Source: Pseudomonas sp. ICMP22404
GTDB taxonomy: Bacteria; Pseudomonadota; Gammaproteobacteria; Pseudomonadales; Pseudomonadaceae
Assembly: GCF_006227205.1 (NCBI RefSeq)
Contig: NZ_VCNG01000007.1
Location: 62,001 to 126,000, forward strand
DNA: 64,000 bases
Direction: 5' to 3'
The notes under the pieces are model-generated. The model ran no database searches, was not told the DNA's origin, and saw only the letters and a program-made list of their open reading frames with translations. Numbering within the stretch: the stretch's first letter is position 1; every line of letters begins with the position of its first letter. Positions 45,171 through 53,605 of this stretch are shown in pieces. The position numbers were made by a program, and so were the translations under genes.

Positions 45171-46190
45171 ATGTTTGCGCTCATGCAAAGCTCCCGCCTT
45201 GAATCGCTGCACTTGAGCGTGGACCCGACAACAGGGTTGAAGGCGGTCATTGCCATCCATAGCAGCCGCCCAGGGCCAGCCTTGGGCGGATGTCGTTATC
45301 TGTCCTACCCCGACGATGAAAGTGCCGTGGTCGATGCCGTGCGCCTGGCCCAAGGCATGAGCTATAAGGCCGCCCTGGCGGGGCTGCCCGTGGGCGGCGG
45401 GGTGGCGGTGATCATGCGTCCGGCCCATGTCGAAAGCCGGGCCGCATTGTTCGAAGCTTTTGGTCGCTGCATCGAGCAACTGGATGGCCGGTACATCACC
45501 GCCATCGACAGCGGTACCTCGGTGGCCGACATGGATTGCATCGCCCAACAGACCCGTCATGTCACCAGTACCACCGCCTCGGGAGACCCGGCACCTCACG
45601 CGGCGATGGGCGTGTTTGCCGGCATTCGTGCCACGGCCATGGCCCGGCTGGGCAGTGATAACCTTGAAAGCCTGCGCGTGGCGATCCAGGGCCTGGGCAA
45701 TGTCGGGTACGCCCTGGCCGAACAGTTGCACGCGGCCGGTGCCGAACTGCTGGTCAGCGACATCGACCCCGGCAAGGTGCAACTGGCAATGGAGCAATTG
45801 GGCGCCCATCCCATTGCCAACGATGCGTTGCTCAGCACCCCTTGCGACATTCTTGCTCCTTGCGGCCTGGGCGGTGTGCTCAACAGCCATAGCGTGGCGC
45901 AACTGCGTTGCTCGGCCGTGGCCGGCTCGGCCCATAACCAGTTGAGCAACCTGCAAGTGGCCGATCAACTGGAAAGGCGCGGGATTCTCTACGCGCCGGA
46001 CTATGTGATCAACTCCGGCGGCCTGATCTACGTCGCCCTGAAGCATCGCGGCGAAGAGTTGCCAACCATCACCGCTCACCTGTCGAAAATCGCTGCCCGG
46101 CTCACGGAAGTCTTTGCCCATGCCCAGGCGGAGAAACGCTCACCAGCCCGGGTGGCGGATGAATTGGCGGAGCGTTTGCTGTATCGCTAA
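45171..46190 (+). CDS. Leucine/valine/phenylalanine dehydrogenase homologue lacking the catalytic lysine
   Basis: A 339-residue member of the Glu/Leu/Phe/Val dehydrogenase family. LGGCRYLSYPDDESAVVDAV near residue 38, substrate-site Lys66 (GMSYKAALAG) and the NAD fold VAIQGLGNVGYALAEQL near 170 are intact. The signature LxxGGGK, whose lysine is the proton-transfer residue, reads LPVGGGV here (Val78). The frame is undisturbed across the site. The enzyme may be inactive in oxidative deamination or have another role. ATG 45171 follows GGGAGCCTGTCG. Confidence 0.85.
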   Translation: MFALMQSSRLESLHLSVDPTTGLKAVIAIHSSRPGPALGGCRYLSYPDDESAVVDAVRLAQGMSYKAALAGLPVGGGVAVIMRPAHVESRAALFEAFGRCIEQLDGRYITAIDSGTSVADMDCIAQQTRHVTSTTASGDPAPHAAMGVFAGIRATAMARLGSDNLESLRVAIQGLGNVGYALAEQLHAAGAELLVSDIDPGKVQLAMEQLGAHPIANDALLSTPCDILAPCGLGGVLNSHSVAQLRCSAVAGSAHNQLSNLQVADQLERRGILYAPDYVINSGGLIYVALKHRGEELPTITAHLSKIAARLTEVFAHAQAEKRSPARVADELAERLLYR

Positions 46191-46223
46191 CAACGGCTCG
46201 CAGCGCACCGCGAACCGTCATGA

Positions 46224-47423
46224 TCAGTTGCCCGCGGCGATGACGGCGGTTTTGGCTTGCCGGGTATGGGTCAGCACGAAATGCGCCACGAGACCGAAGA
46301 TCAGGCCCCAGAATGCGGCGGCCAGCCCCAGGAAACTCATGCCCGATGCGGTCACCAGGAAAGTGATCAGCGCTGCTTCCCGCTGCTTTTCATCGGCCAT
46401 GGCTCCGGTCAGCCCGGCGCTGATTGCACCGAACAACGCGAGGCCGGCGAGGGAGGCGATCAGTTCTTTCGGCAGTGCGGAAAATACCGAGGCCAGCGTT
46501 GCGCCGAAGGTGCCCATCAGGATGTAGAACACCCCGCAGGCGATGCCGGCGATGTAGCGTTTGTCGCGGTCCTCATGGGCCTCGCGGCCGGTGCAGATCG
46601 CTGCGGTAATGGCCGCCAGGTTCAAACCGTGGGAGCCGAAGGGCGCCATCAGCGCCGCGCCAATTGCAGTGACCGAAATGATAGAGCGCGCCGGCGTGTT
46701 GTAGCCCGCGGTCCGTAACACGGCCATGCCCGGTACGTACTGGCCGGTCAGCGTCACCAGCGCCAATGGCAGGCCGATGTTGATGATTGCGTGCCAGCTC
46801 CATTCAGGGGCGATAAAAACCGGATGGGCCACCTCGATGGTAATCGAACCACTGTTGAGCTCTCCGAACGCGGCGGCCATCGCGCAGCCGACCACCAGTA
46901 CCGACAGAATCGCGTAGCGCGGCGAAAAGCGCTTGCAGAGCAGATAAGCCGCAATCATCGACAGTACCAACGCCGGCTGCAGTTTGACCGAAGTGAACAG
47001 CTCTGCGCCGAAGCGGAACAGGATGCCGGCGAGCATGGCGGCGGCGATGGCTTTGGGCAGGCGACTCATCAGTTTGTCGAACGCGCCGGACAAACCCACG
47101 ACGGCAATGATCAGCGACGCCACTGCATAGGCGCCGATGGCCTGGGGCAGGGTGACGGTCGGCAGCATCGACACCAGCAAGGCCGCGCCCGGTGTCGACC
47201 ATGCGGTGATCACAGGAACACGCAGGCGCCAGCTCAGGAGCAGGCCGGTGATCCCGCTGCCGATGGAAATGGCCCAGATCCATGAGGACACCACATCGTT
47301 GGCCAGGTGTGCCTCCTTGGCTGCCTGGAACACGATGATGAGGGGGCCGGCGTAGGAAATGATCACGGCGATAAAGCCCGCGATGATCGCTGACAGGGAT
47401 AGATCCTTTCTGAGTATGGCCAT
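46224..47423 (-). CDS. benE: Benzoate/H+ symporter family transporter (BenE)
   Basis: A 399-residue inner-membrane protein with about 11-12 hydrophobic segments of the BenE family. It shows AGPLIIVFQAAKEAHLAND near residue 27, VPVITAWSTPGAALLVSML near 70, and FGSHGLNLAAITAAICTG near 265. BenE imports benzoate with protons, but no ben catabolic genes are nearby, so another aromatic or neutral substrate is possible. ATG 47423 is preferred over 47528 because the extra 35 residues come from operator-like sequence. A MocR gene is divergent. Confidence 0.88.
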   Translation of the reverse strand: MAILRKDLSLSAIIAGFIAVIISYAGPLIIVFQAAKEAHLANDVVSSWIWAISIGSGITGLLLSWRLRVPVITAWSTPGAALLVSMLPTVTLPQAIGAYAVASLIIAVVGLSGAFDKLMSRLPKAIAAAMLAGILFRFGAELFTSVKLQPALVLSMIAAYLLCKRFSPRYAILSVLVVGCAMAAAFGELNSGSITIEVAHPVFIAPEWSWHAIINIGLPLALVTLTGQYVPGMAVLRTAGYNTPARSIISVTAIGAALMAPFGSHGLNLAAITAAICTGREAHEDRDKRYIAGIACGVFYILMGTFGATLASVFSALPKELIASLAGLALFGAISAGLTGAMADEKQREAALITFLVTASGMSFLGLAAAFWGLIFGLVAHFVLTHTRQAKTAVIAAGN

Positions 47424-47473
47424 GATGTCTCGACTTGGCACGGCAGGAGCGTGCAGTTGATCAGGGATTGATT

Positions 47474-47658
47474 GAATCGATTGATTCGATTCTGGATGAG
47501 TGTATTTGAATGAATTGAATTGATTCAATGGTTCGGTGATAGGTTTCGCAGCGTTCTTCTGTTTTTATCAATTAACTATATGATTTATATGTAAATTAAT
47601 TTTAGCTGTGTTGTCTTTTGAGAACCGGTTTTGGATTGGATATCGAGTCAATCGACTC
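47474..47658. promoter_or_regulatory. Three related operators between benE and the MocR gene
   Basis: GAATCGATTGATTC (47474-47487), TTGAATTGATTCAA (47515-47528) and GAGTCAATCGACTC (47645-47658) are palindromes. The first and the inverted third share GA[A/G]TCGATTGA[T/C]TC. The 324-base gap is AT-rich between them. They are likely binding sites for the adjacent MocR regulator. Confidence 0.65.
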
Positions 47659-47747
47659 AATTCATTGATTGTTCCCATCATTAATGGCCTCGCCTCGATG
47701 TGATATGCTCGCAAATTCATCATTTCTACGAGGGGCGGCGATCATTC

Positions 47748-49136
47748 ATGTGGATTCCCCAGCTAAGCGAGTTCAACCAGCCGATGTACCTGTCAATTGC
47801 CGATGCGTTGGCACGCGACATCGGTAATGGGGTGCTGAGCGAGGGTGACCGCTTGCCGACCCTGCGGGAATTGGCCAATGCCCTGGATGTCACGCCGGGC
47901 ACCATCAGCCGGGCCTATGGCGAAGCCCATCGACGTGGGCTGGTGCAAGGTGAGGTGGGGCGTGGCACGTATGTGCTCAGCCAGCAGCAACTGGACCTGC
48001 CGACAACTCATGGCGCCGCGCCGTTGAACCTGGGGCAGCCCGAACTGCTCGATCTCTCGATCATCAAGCCTTCCAGCGAAACCCTGGAGTACTGGTTGCG
48101 CGGTGCGCTGGTGGGCATGGCAAAAAGCACCGATTTTGCCGGCGCCCTGGATTACGCCCCGGACGGTGGTCACCCGGCCCATCGTGAAGCAGGCGCGCAG
48201 TGGCTGCGTCATTCGTTGCCCGACGCGCAATGGCAGCAAGTGGTGATCACCGCCGGGGCCCAGCATGGCTTGATGGTCGCGATGAGCGCGCTGACCAACG
48301 CTGGCGACCTGGTGCTCTGCGAGGCGCTTTGCTACCCGGGCATCATTTCCCTGGCCCATGGCCTCGAACGCCGCCTGCGCGGTGTGCCGATGGATGACGA
48401 AGGCATCATCCCCGAAGCGTTGCGTGAACTGTGTTTGCGAGAGAAACCAGCGATGCTGGTTTGTGTGGCGACTTGCCAGAATCCGACGGCGGCGATCATG
48501 TCGCAAAAGCGTCGGGCCCAGATTGCCGCGCTGGCCGAGGAGTTCGACTTCATCATCCTGGACGATGATATCTATGGTTTCCTCGCCACCGATCCGTCGA
48601 CCAGACCGCTGTCGGCTTTTGCGCCGGACCGGTCGGTGTACCTGACCAGTCTGTCGAAGGCGGTCATGCCGGCGCTTCGGGTCGGTTATCTCTACAGCCC
48701 GCCGAAACTGCTGTCACGGCTGACCTCGATGGTGCGCAGCAGTGTCTGGATGCCGTCACCGTTGACCGCGCAACTGGCGAGCAATGTGATCACCGAGGGC
48801 CTGGACAAGAAACTGATCCGCATCCAGCGCAATGAAGCCGCCGGGCGGCAAGCGATTGCTCGGGAAGTCTTTGCCAACTTCGAGCTCAAGGCCCAGCCCT
48901 ATGCGTACCATGTCTGGTTGACGCTGCCCGAACCGTGGACCGGCGACGAATTCACGATGCTGGCCCGGGCCAACGGCGTACTGGTACTCAGTGGCTCGCA
49001 GTTCCAGGCTGAACGCTCCGGGACCAGCCGAAGTGTAAGGGTGGTGCTGATGTCCCCTACCAGCCAGGACGAGCTGCGTTTCGCCCTGACAAAGTTGGCC
49101 AGCCTGATCGATTCCGACCCACGCCGTTACTATTGA
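47748..49136 (+). CDS. MocR-family (GntR/aminotransferase) transcriptional regulator
   Basis: A 462-residue regulator. The N-terminal GntR winged helix (LPTLRELANALDVTPGTISR, about residues 36-55) is fused to a class-I aminotransferase-like domain. The PLP lysine appears conserved in TSLSKAVMPALRVGYLYSP near 302, and ATCQNPTAAIMS near 240 and FIILDDDIYGF near 270 are family features. MocR proteins sense PLP-linked or amino compounds. The divergent transporter gene and repeated operators between them suggest that benE is the target. ATG 47748 follows GAGGGGCGG. Confidence 0.9.
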   Translation: MWIPQLSEFNQPMYLSIADALARDIGNGVLSEGDRLPTLRELANALDVTPGTISRAYGEAHRRGLVQGEVGRGTYVLSQQQLDLPTTHGAAPLNLGQPELLDLSIIKPSSETLEYWLRGALVGMAKSTDFAGALDYAPDGGHPAHREAGAQWLRHSLPDAQWQQVVITAGAQHGLMVAMSALTNAGDLVLCEALCYPGIISLAHGLERRLRGVPMDDEGIIPEALRELCLREKPAMLVCVATCQNPTAAIMSQKRRAQIAALAEEFDFIILDDDIYGFLATDPSTRPLSAFAPDRSVYLTSLSKAVMPALRVGYLYSPPKLLSRLTSMVRSSVWMPSPLTAQLASNVITEGLDKKLIRIQRNEAAGRQAIAREVFANFELKAQPYAYHVWLTLPEPWTGDEFTMLARANGVLVLSGSQFQAERSGTSRSVRVVLMSPTSQDELRFALTKLASLIDSDPRRYY

Positions 49137-49184
49137 GTCGCCCCAGGCTGGACCTCACGCTGCATTGAGCAGTCGGCAACGGCC

Positions 49185-49448
49185 TCACTCGCTTTCTTCG
49201 GTACCCAGAAGCTCCCCGAGAGCGGCTGCGTTGCTTTTGAACGCGGCTGCAAACGCCGCTCTGTTTTTTGCCATGAAGATGCTCGCATCCTCAGCCTGTT
49301 TCTCGTTCAGGCCCTGCACGTTCTTCATCAGAACAGTGGTCAGCACCTCCGCCAGTTCGAGCATCTGGTCATGGGCATCAGCGAGCTTACGGTCCAAAAA
49401 CGTAGTCTCCAAATCACGTGTACTGCGGTACAGAATCTCAACAGCCAT
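49185..49448 (-). CDS. yebG: YebG-family SOS-response protein
   Basis: An 87-residue protein beginning MAVEILYRSTRD, followed by ADAHDQMLELAEVL and LNEKQAEDASIFMAKNRAA, closely matching the layout of E. coli YebG, a DNA-damage-inducible protein of unknown function. An in-frame ATG at 49520 adds 24 unconserved residues. A consensus LexA box lies 141 bases upstream of the start, consistent with SOS control. Confidence 0.85.
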   Translation of the reverse strand: MAVEILYRSTRDLETTFLDRKLADAHDQMLELAEVLTTVLMKNVQGLNEKQAEDASIFMAKNRAAFAAAFKSNAAALGELLGTEESE

Positions 49449-49588
49449 GGCTGGCCTCTCGTTTGTTTGCATGTCTGCCGCAAGCATGGGAAGCCAGGCT
49501 GCGGAATCTATAAAATCCAAGCATCACGGCTGTGAGGTGCGACGGTCGGTCCCGCCTCGTGCGCCTTCAAACCGGTAATCTGCGAATA

Positions 49589-49604
49589 CTGTATTTATAT
49601 ACAG
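49589..49604. promoter_or_regulatory. LexA (SOS) box
   Basis: CTGTATTTATATACAG is a full CTGT-N8-ACAG palindrome with an AT-rich centre, the standard LexA operator. It sits 141 bases upstream of yebG and 200 bases upstream of divergent psiE. yebG is the likely target by family knowledge; the leader would then be over 100 bases long. Confidence 0.85.
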
Positions 49605-49803
49605 CTCGGAGGATAAGCGAATCCTTTCTCTTTGGGTAGTGGCTTTTTAATGTAGACCGGTTTCGGCGTTTGTCGTGGGGAGGACGTGTCGGTTGCCAGC
49701 CTTTCGCCATCTTACTCACGGTGCTGGCCTTTTTTCTGCATGCAGAACAACCGTCACGTCCAACCCGCATCATTCGGTCGAGTCGACCTAAGGAAACCGC
49801 ATC

Positions 49804-50304
49804 GTGAAAATCAACTGGGCCGAGAATCTGCGCCAGAACGTCCATCAGTTGGCCGAGTCCCTGGGCAACCTGTTCGTCGAGACGTTTCACTATCTGGCGC
49901 TGTTCGCCATCGGGGCGGTGACCGCATGGGCGGCGGTCATGGAGTTTTTGCAGATGATCGAGGCAGGGCATATCAAGATCGACGATATCCTGCTGCTGTT
50001 CATCTATCTGGAATTGGGCGCGATGGTCGGGATCTACTTCAAGACCAACCACATGCCAGTACGGTTTCTGATCTACGTGGCCATCACCGCCTTGACCCGC
50101 CTGCTGATCTCCAACGTTTCCCACCACAGCCCGCCGGACCTGGGGATCATCTACCTGTGCGGCGGAATCCTGCTGCTGGCGTTCTCGATCCTGGTGGTTC
50201 GCTACGCGTCGTCGCAGTTCCCGTCGGTAAAGATCGAGCACCCGCACCGTAAGGTCGGCGCGGGCTCCAGCGAGCATGCAGAAATAGAAAAAGGGGAAAT
50301 CTAA
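49804..50304 (+). CDS. psiE: Phosphate-starvation-inducible protein PsiE
   Basis: A 166-residue inner-membrane protein with four transmembrane segments (about 27-50, 60-78, 86-105 and 115-135) and the PsiE core LLFIYLELGAMVGIYFKTNH. The family is induced by phosphate starvation in E. coli; its function is unknown. The start is a GTG at 49804 preceded by TAAGGAAACC. The 3' end overlaps the convergent DUF3509 gene by 4 bases. The 355-base gap to yebG holds the LexA box; no Pho box was recognised. Confidence 0.9.
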   Translation: MKINWAENLRQNVHQLAESLGNLFVETFHYLALFAIGAVTAWAAVMEFLQMIEAGHIKIDDILLLFIYLELGAMVGIYFKTNHMPVRFLIYVAITALTRLLISNVSHHSPPDLGIIYLCGGILLLAFSILVVRYASSQFPSVKIEHPHRKVGAGSSEHAEIEKGEI

Positions 50305-50612
50305 AGGCTGGCGGAGGCCGGTCCTTGGGTGCGCGGTGGTGGCAGCTTGACGTTGTCGCCGCCGGTCATGGCTTCGAGGATCGCCACGGCGCTGTGGCCC
50401 TGTTCGATGGCGATGCCGAACTGAATGCTTTGCACCAAGCGCTTGAGCCGTTCCGGATCGTTGCGCTGCTGGGCACTGATCATGCGCTTGGCGACGATCC
50501 GCCCGGCCCGGGACAGGGTCAGCATGATGCTGCCGTCGAGGCCCTGGATGCTCAGGTTGATTTGATACTGCGGCGCAAAAGCGTCGGTAATGATCTGAAA
50601 AGGGTTGTCCAT
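50301..50612 (-). CDS. DUF3509-domain protein
   Basis: A 103-residue Pseudomonas-restricted protein. The DUF3509 features are ITDAFAPQYQINLSIQGLDG at the start, AKRMISAQQRNDPERLKRLV near residue 41, and SIQFGIAIEQG near 62. Function is unknown; members are small cytosolic proteins. It overlaps the end of psiE by 4 bases on the opposite strand. Confidence 0.85.
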   Translation of the reverse strand: MDNPFQIITDAFAPQYQINLSIQGLDGSIMLTLSRAGRIVAKRMISAQQRNDPERLKRLVQSIQFGIAIEQGHSAVAILEAMTGGDNVKLPPPRTQGPASASL

Positions 50613-51097
50613 GATGCGTCACCGCCTGATTGAACGTGCAGTTGTTGACCGGCCTTGATCGGGATTAGTTCGCAATACCGGACCATCGGCCATTCCATGA
50701 TCGTGTTCCATCGCTGAGTGCAAGCAACCATCAGCAGATTGCAGCCTCTGGCCGCTGCAATAAGACGATAGCAAGGGGCATGCCGGAAAAACTGTCGGTC
50801 AATGTTCGCGGCGAGACAGCTCGCGACGCTCTGGAACGGGACCCCAGGGACTGCCCGTTTCGGGGCGGGATGTTCGTTGACGGTGCGGTGCGGGGCGCAA
50901 ATCGCGAAAGATGGCGGGGCGAGGAAACTCCCGACATTAACAGCGCTTTTGCCTGTTGTCCGGCTTTATTTGCAAATCAATATTTATCTTTTTAAAGGGC
51001 TTGAATTGTTCCTCGGGCAGCCCGACTCTGTACTCAAGGGGCCGTTACGCCAACGTCGACAGGCCCCTGGCGAGCTAGCCGAAATAAGGGATGAACT
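50613..51097. other. 485-base gap between the DUF3509 and HPF-like genes
   Basis: Short open frames on both strands here lack ribosome-binding sites and conserved features. AT-rich sequence near 50965-51000 probably contains the promoter of the downstream HPF-like gene. I see no repeat or RNA gene. Confidence 0.5.
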
Positions 51098-51505
51098 ATG
51101 CAAATCCAAGTCAACAGTGATAACCATATTCAAAGCAGCATCCGACTGGAGGAGTGGGTACGTACTACCATCGAAAGCACGCTCGAACGTTATGAGGAAG
51201 ACCTGACTCGGGTCGAAGTCCATCTGGGGGATGAAAACGGCGCCAAGCCTGGTCCCCATGATCTGCGCTGCCAGATCGAAGCCCGGCCGAAGGGCCATCA
51301 ACCGATTTCCGTGACGCATAAGGCCGGTTCGCTGGAGGCAGCGATCGAGGGCGCGTCGACGAAGTTGGAAAATGCCCTGGAACATCTGTTCGGCAAGTTG
51401 CGTGGCAAACGCGCCGCTGCGGTCCAGACCGAATCCGTGGCCCTGGCCGATGCGATGCTGGAAGAAGAATTCCTGGAGAACGAGCGAGCCGCACGTCACG
51501 GCTGA
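51098..51505 (+). CDS. HPF/RaiA-family ribosome-associated protein
   Basis: A 135-residue protein with the S30AE/HPF fold pattern: MQIQVNSDNHIQSSIRLEEW, then ESTLERYEEDLTRVEVHL, and SLEAAIEGASTKLENALEHL near residue 82. Short HPF-like proteins stabilise inactive ribosome dimers in stationary phase or stress. It is a divergent paralogue, not the rpoN-linked hpf. Start ATG 51098 follows AAGGGATGAACT spacing. A bidirectional terminator lies after it. Confidence 0.82.
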   Translation: MQIQVNSDNHIQSSIRLEEWVRTTIESTLERYEEDLTRVEVHLGDENGAKPGPHDLRCQIEARPKGHQPISVTHKAGSLEAAIEGASTKLENALEHLFGKLRGKRAAAVQTESVALADAMLEEEFLENERAARHG

Positions 51506-51532
51506 AGTTTCGTTTACCTTTAATCCCAACTG

Positions 51533-51566
51533 AAAAAACGGGCCTTGCAATTGCAGGCCCGTTTTT
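51533..51566. terminator. Bidirectional intrinsic terminator
   Basis: AAAAAACGGGCC, TTGCAATTGCA and GGCCCGTTTTT form a long symmetric stem with A-run and T-run on either side, between the convergent HPF-like and AraC genes. Confidence 0.88.
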
Positions 51567-51581
51567 CGTTGGCAATCACCA

Positions 51582-52457
51582 TCAGCGCAAGAAGGCCTGC
51601 CGATACTCCCCAGGCGTCGCCCCCAATGCCTGGCGGAAACGGTGGGTGAAGTGACTGGCGCTGGCGAACCCGCAAGCCAGTGCCACGTCGCCCAAGGGTT
51701 GTGAGGTGTGGCGCAGCAGGTGCCGCGCCTGTGCCAGGCGCCTCGCCAACACATACTGGTGGGGTGGCAGCCCGAAGCTCTCGCGGAACATCCGGGCGAA
51801 GTGGTATTCGGACAGCGCACACAATGCCGCCAATTGCCCGAGGCTGATAGCGTCGGCCAGATGGCTGTCGATGTAATCCACCAGCAACCGGCGTTGGTGT
51901 GCGGCGAGCCCGCCTTTGAGGCGCAGGTCCTGGCGTTGGCCGACCTGGCTGAGCAGCAGGTGATTGAGCAGTTCGTGGGCCAGGCTGGTGGTCAGCAGGC
52001 GTTCGCCGGGTTCGTCCCAGTTCAAGGCGATCAACTGACGAAAGCGTTGTGCCTGTTGCTCGTCGTCGAGGAACGTCGCCTCGCGCAGTTGCACTTGCCG
52101 GGGTTCGCGATCCAGCAGCGTGACGCAACCGAGGGCGAACTGTTCGGCGCTGAAGTACAGGTGAGCGAGGCGAATGTCGCCGTTGATGACCCAGGCCGAC
52201 TCATGGTCCGCCGGCAGGACGCAGAGCTTGTCGGGAGCCCCGAGCGTGTCGGGCCGCTCGCGCCGAAAGGTACCGGTGCCGCCGGCGATGTAGCAGGACA
52301 GCGTGTGGTGGGTCGGCGCGTCGTAGTCCCGGGCGTCATGATGATTGGTCCACAAGGCGGCCGCCATGCCGTCACCGAGCTCGGCGCTGTGCTCCAGACG
52401 GGCATTGGGCGAGCTGTTGAGGGCTTGAAAGACTTGCAGGGTTTGCAGTGTGGGCAT
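51582..52457 (-). CDS. AraC-family transcriptional regulator
   Basis: A 291-residue regulator: an N-terminal cupin-like sensing domain (about residues 20-100) and a C-terminal double helix-turn-helix (ISLGQLAALCALSEYHFARM near 193 and DVALACGFASASHFTHRFRQ near 255). It is divergent from an EamA-type exporter, starting 140 bases from it, which suggests it controls that transporter. The inducer is unknown. Confidence 0.9.
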   Translation of the reverse strand: MPTLQTLQVFQALNSSPNARLEHSAELGDGMAAALWTNHHDARDYDAPTHHTLSCYIAGGTGTFRRERPDTLGAPDKLCVLPADHESAWVINGDIRLAHLYFSAEQFALGCVTLLDREPRQVQLREATFLDDEQQAQRFRQLIALNWDEPGERLLTTSLAHELLNHLLLSQVGQRQDLRLKGGLAAHQRRLLVDYIDSHLADAISLGQLAALCALSEYHFARMFRESFGLPPHQYVLARRLAQARHLLRHTSQPLGDVALACGFASASHFTHRFRQALGATPGEYRQAFLR

Positions 52458-52597
52458 GATCGGTTATCTCCAACGTCTTGCATCCTACTCCGTTGAAAGA
52501 CCCGTGCCAGCCTGCACGCCGACAAAACCGCAAGTTTACGCAAGCGCCCGGTGGACGGCGGCGTGACACTGAACGCCATCGTCCAGGAGCCGTCACC

Positions 52598-53515
52598 ATG
52601 AACCTCTCGTTATACCTGCTCACCGTGCTCATCTGGGGCACCACCTGGATTGCGCTGAAACTGCAACTGGGCGTCGTTGCCATCCCGGTATCGATTGTCT
52701 ATCGCTTCGGCCTCGCGGCCCTGATCCTGTTCGCAATGCTCCTGCTCAGCCGGCGCCTGCAAGTGATGAACCGTCGTGGGCATTTGATCTGCCTGGCCCA
52801 GGGACTGTGCCTGTTCTGCGTCAATTTCATGTGTTTCCTCACGGCCAGCCAGTGGATTCCCAGCGGCCTGGTGGCGGTGGTGTTCTCCACGGCCACGTTG
52901 TGGAATGCCCTCAATGCCCGGGTGTTCTTCGGCCAGCGGATCGCCCGTAACGTGCTGTTGGGCGGCGCATTGGGATTGTCGGGGCTGGGGCTGTTGTTCT
53001 GGCCGGAACTGGCCGGCCATCACGCGAGCCCGCAGACGCTGCTCGGATTGGCGTTGGCGTTGCTGGGCACGCTGTGTTTCTCGGCGGGCAATATGCTCTC
53101 GAGCCTGCAACAAAAGGCTGGGCTCAAGCCGCTGACCACCAACGCCTGGGGCATGGCTTATGGCGCGACGATGCTGGCGGGGTGGTGCCTGTTCAACGGG
53201 ATTGCTTTCGATATGGAATGGAACCTGCGCTACATCGGTTCGCTGCTGTACCTGGTGATCCCGGGCTCGGTGATCGGCTTCACCGCTTACCTGACGCTCG
53301 TGGGGCGCATGGGGCCGGAGCGGGCGGCGTATTGCACTGTCCTGTTCCCAGTGGTGGCGTTGAATGTCTCGGCGTTTGTCGAAGGCTACCAGTGGACGGC
53401 GCCGGCACTGGCCGGGCTGGTATTGGTGATGCTGGGGAACGTGCTGGTGTTTCGCAAGCCTCGACCAGCGGCGACCAGTGTCGCGCTTTGTGAAAGCAAG
53501 GCTTGCCCGCGATGA
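52598..53515 (+). CDS. EamA/DMT-family transporter
   Basis: A 305-residue inner-membrane protein with ten predicted transmembrane helices in two EamA repeats (YLLTVLIWGTTWIALKLQLG at the start; GSVIGFTAYLTLVGRMGPER near residue 225). These drug/metabolite transporters export amino acids or small organic molecules. ATG 52598 follows CAGGAG. The last about 10 residues (ending SKACPR) are encoded by an adjacent REP element, which supplies the stop codon. The AraC regulator is divergent. Confidence 0.88.
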   Translation: MNLSLYLLTVLIWGTTWIALKLQLGVVAIPVSIVYRFGLAALILFAMLLLSRRLQVMNRRGHLICLAQGLCLFCVNFMCFLTASQWIPSGLVAVVFSTATLWNALNARVFFGQRIARNVLLGGALGLSGLGLLFWPELAGHHASPQTLLGLALALLGTLCFSAGNMLSSLQQKAGLKPLTTNAWGMAYGATMLAGWCLFNGIAFDMEWNLRYIGSLLYLVIPGSVIGFTAYLTLVGRMGPERAAYCTVLFPVVALNVSAFVEGYQWTAPALAGLVLVMLGNVLVFRKPRPAATSVALCESKACPR

Positions 53516-53577
53516 AGACGACGCGCTCTGTCAGAAACCGAGGCGTTCGTTTCGCGGGCAAGCCGTGCTCCCACAAA
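53488..53577. repeat. REP pair overlapping the 3' end of the EamA gene
   Basis: A degenerate forward copy (GAAAGCAAGGCTTGCCCGCG) runs into the EamA stop codon, and an inverted copy (TCGCGGGCAAGCCGTGCTCC) ends near 53576. Confidence 0.8.
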
Positions 53578-53605
53578 GCGGGGCGATGGGATACGGCGCC
53601 GGCTT

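Noticed and set aside
50780..50995. 71-residue open frame in the gap before the HPF-like gene
   Set aside because: There is no ribosome-binding site, the composition is unlike a protein, and overlapping open frames in other phases are equally long.
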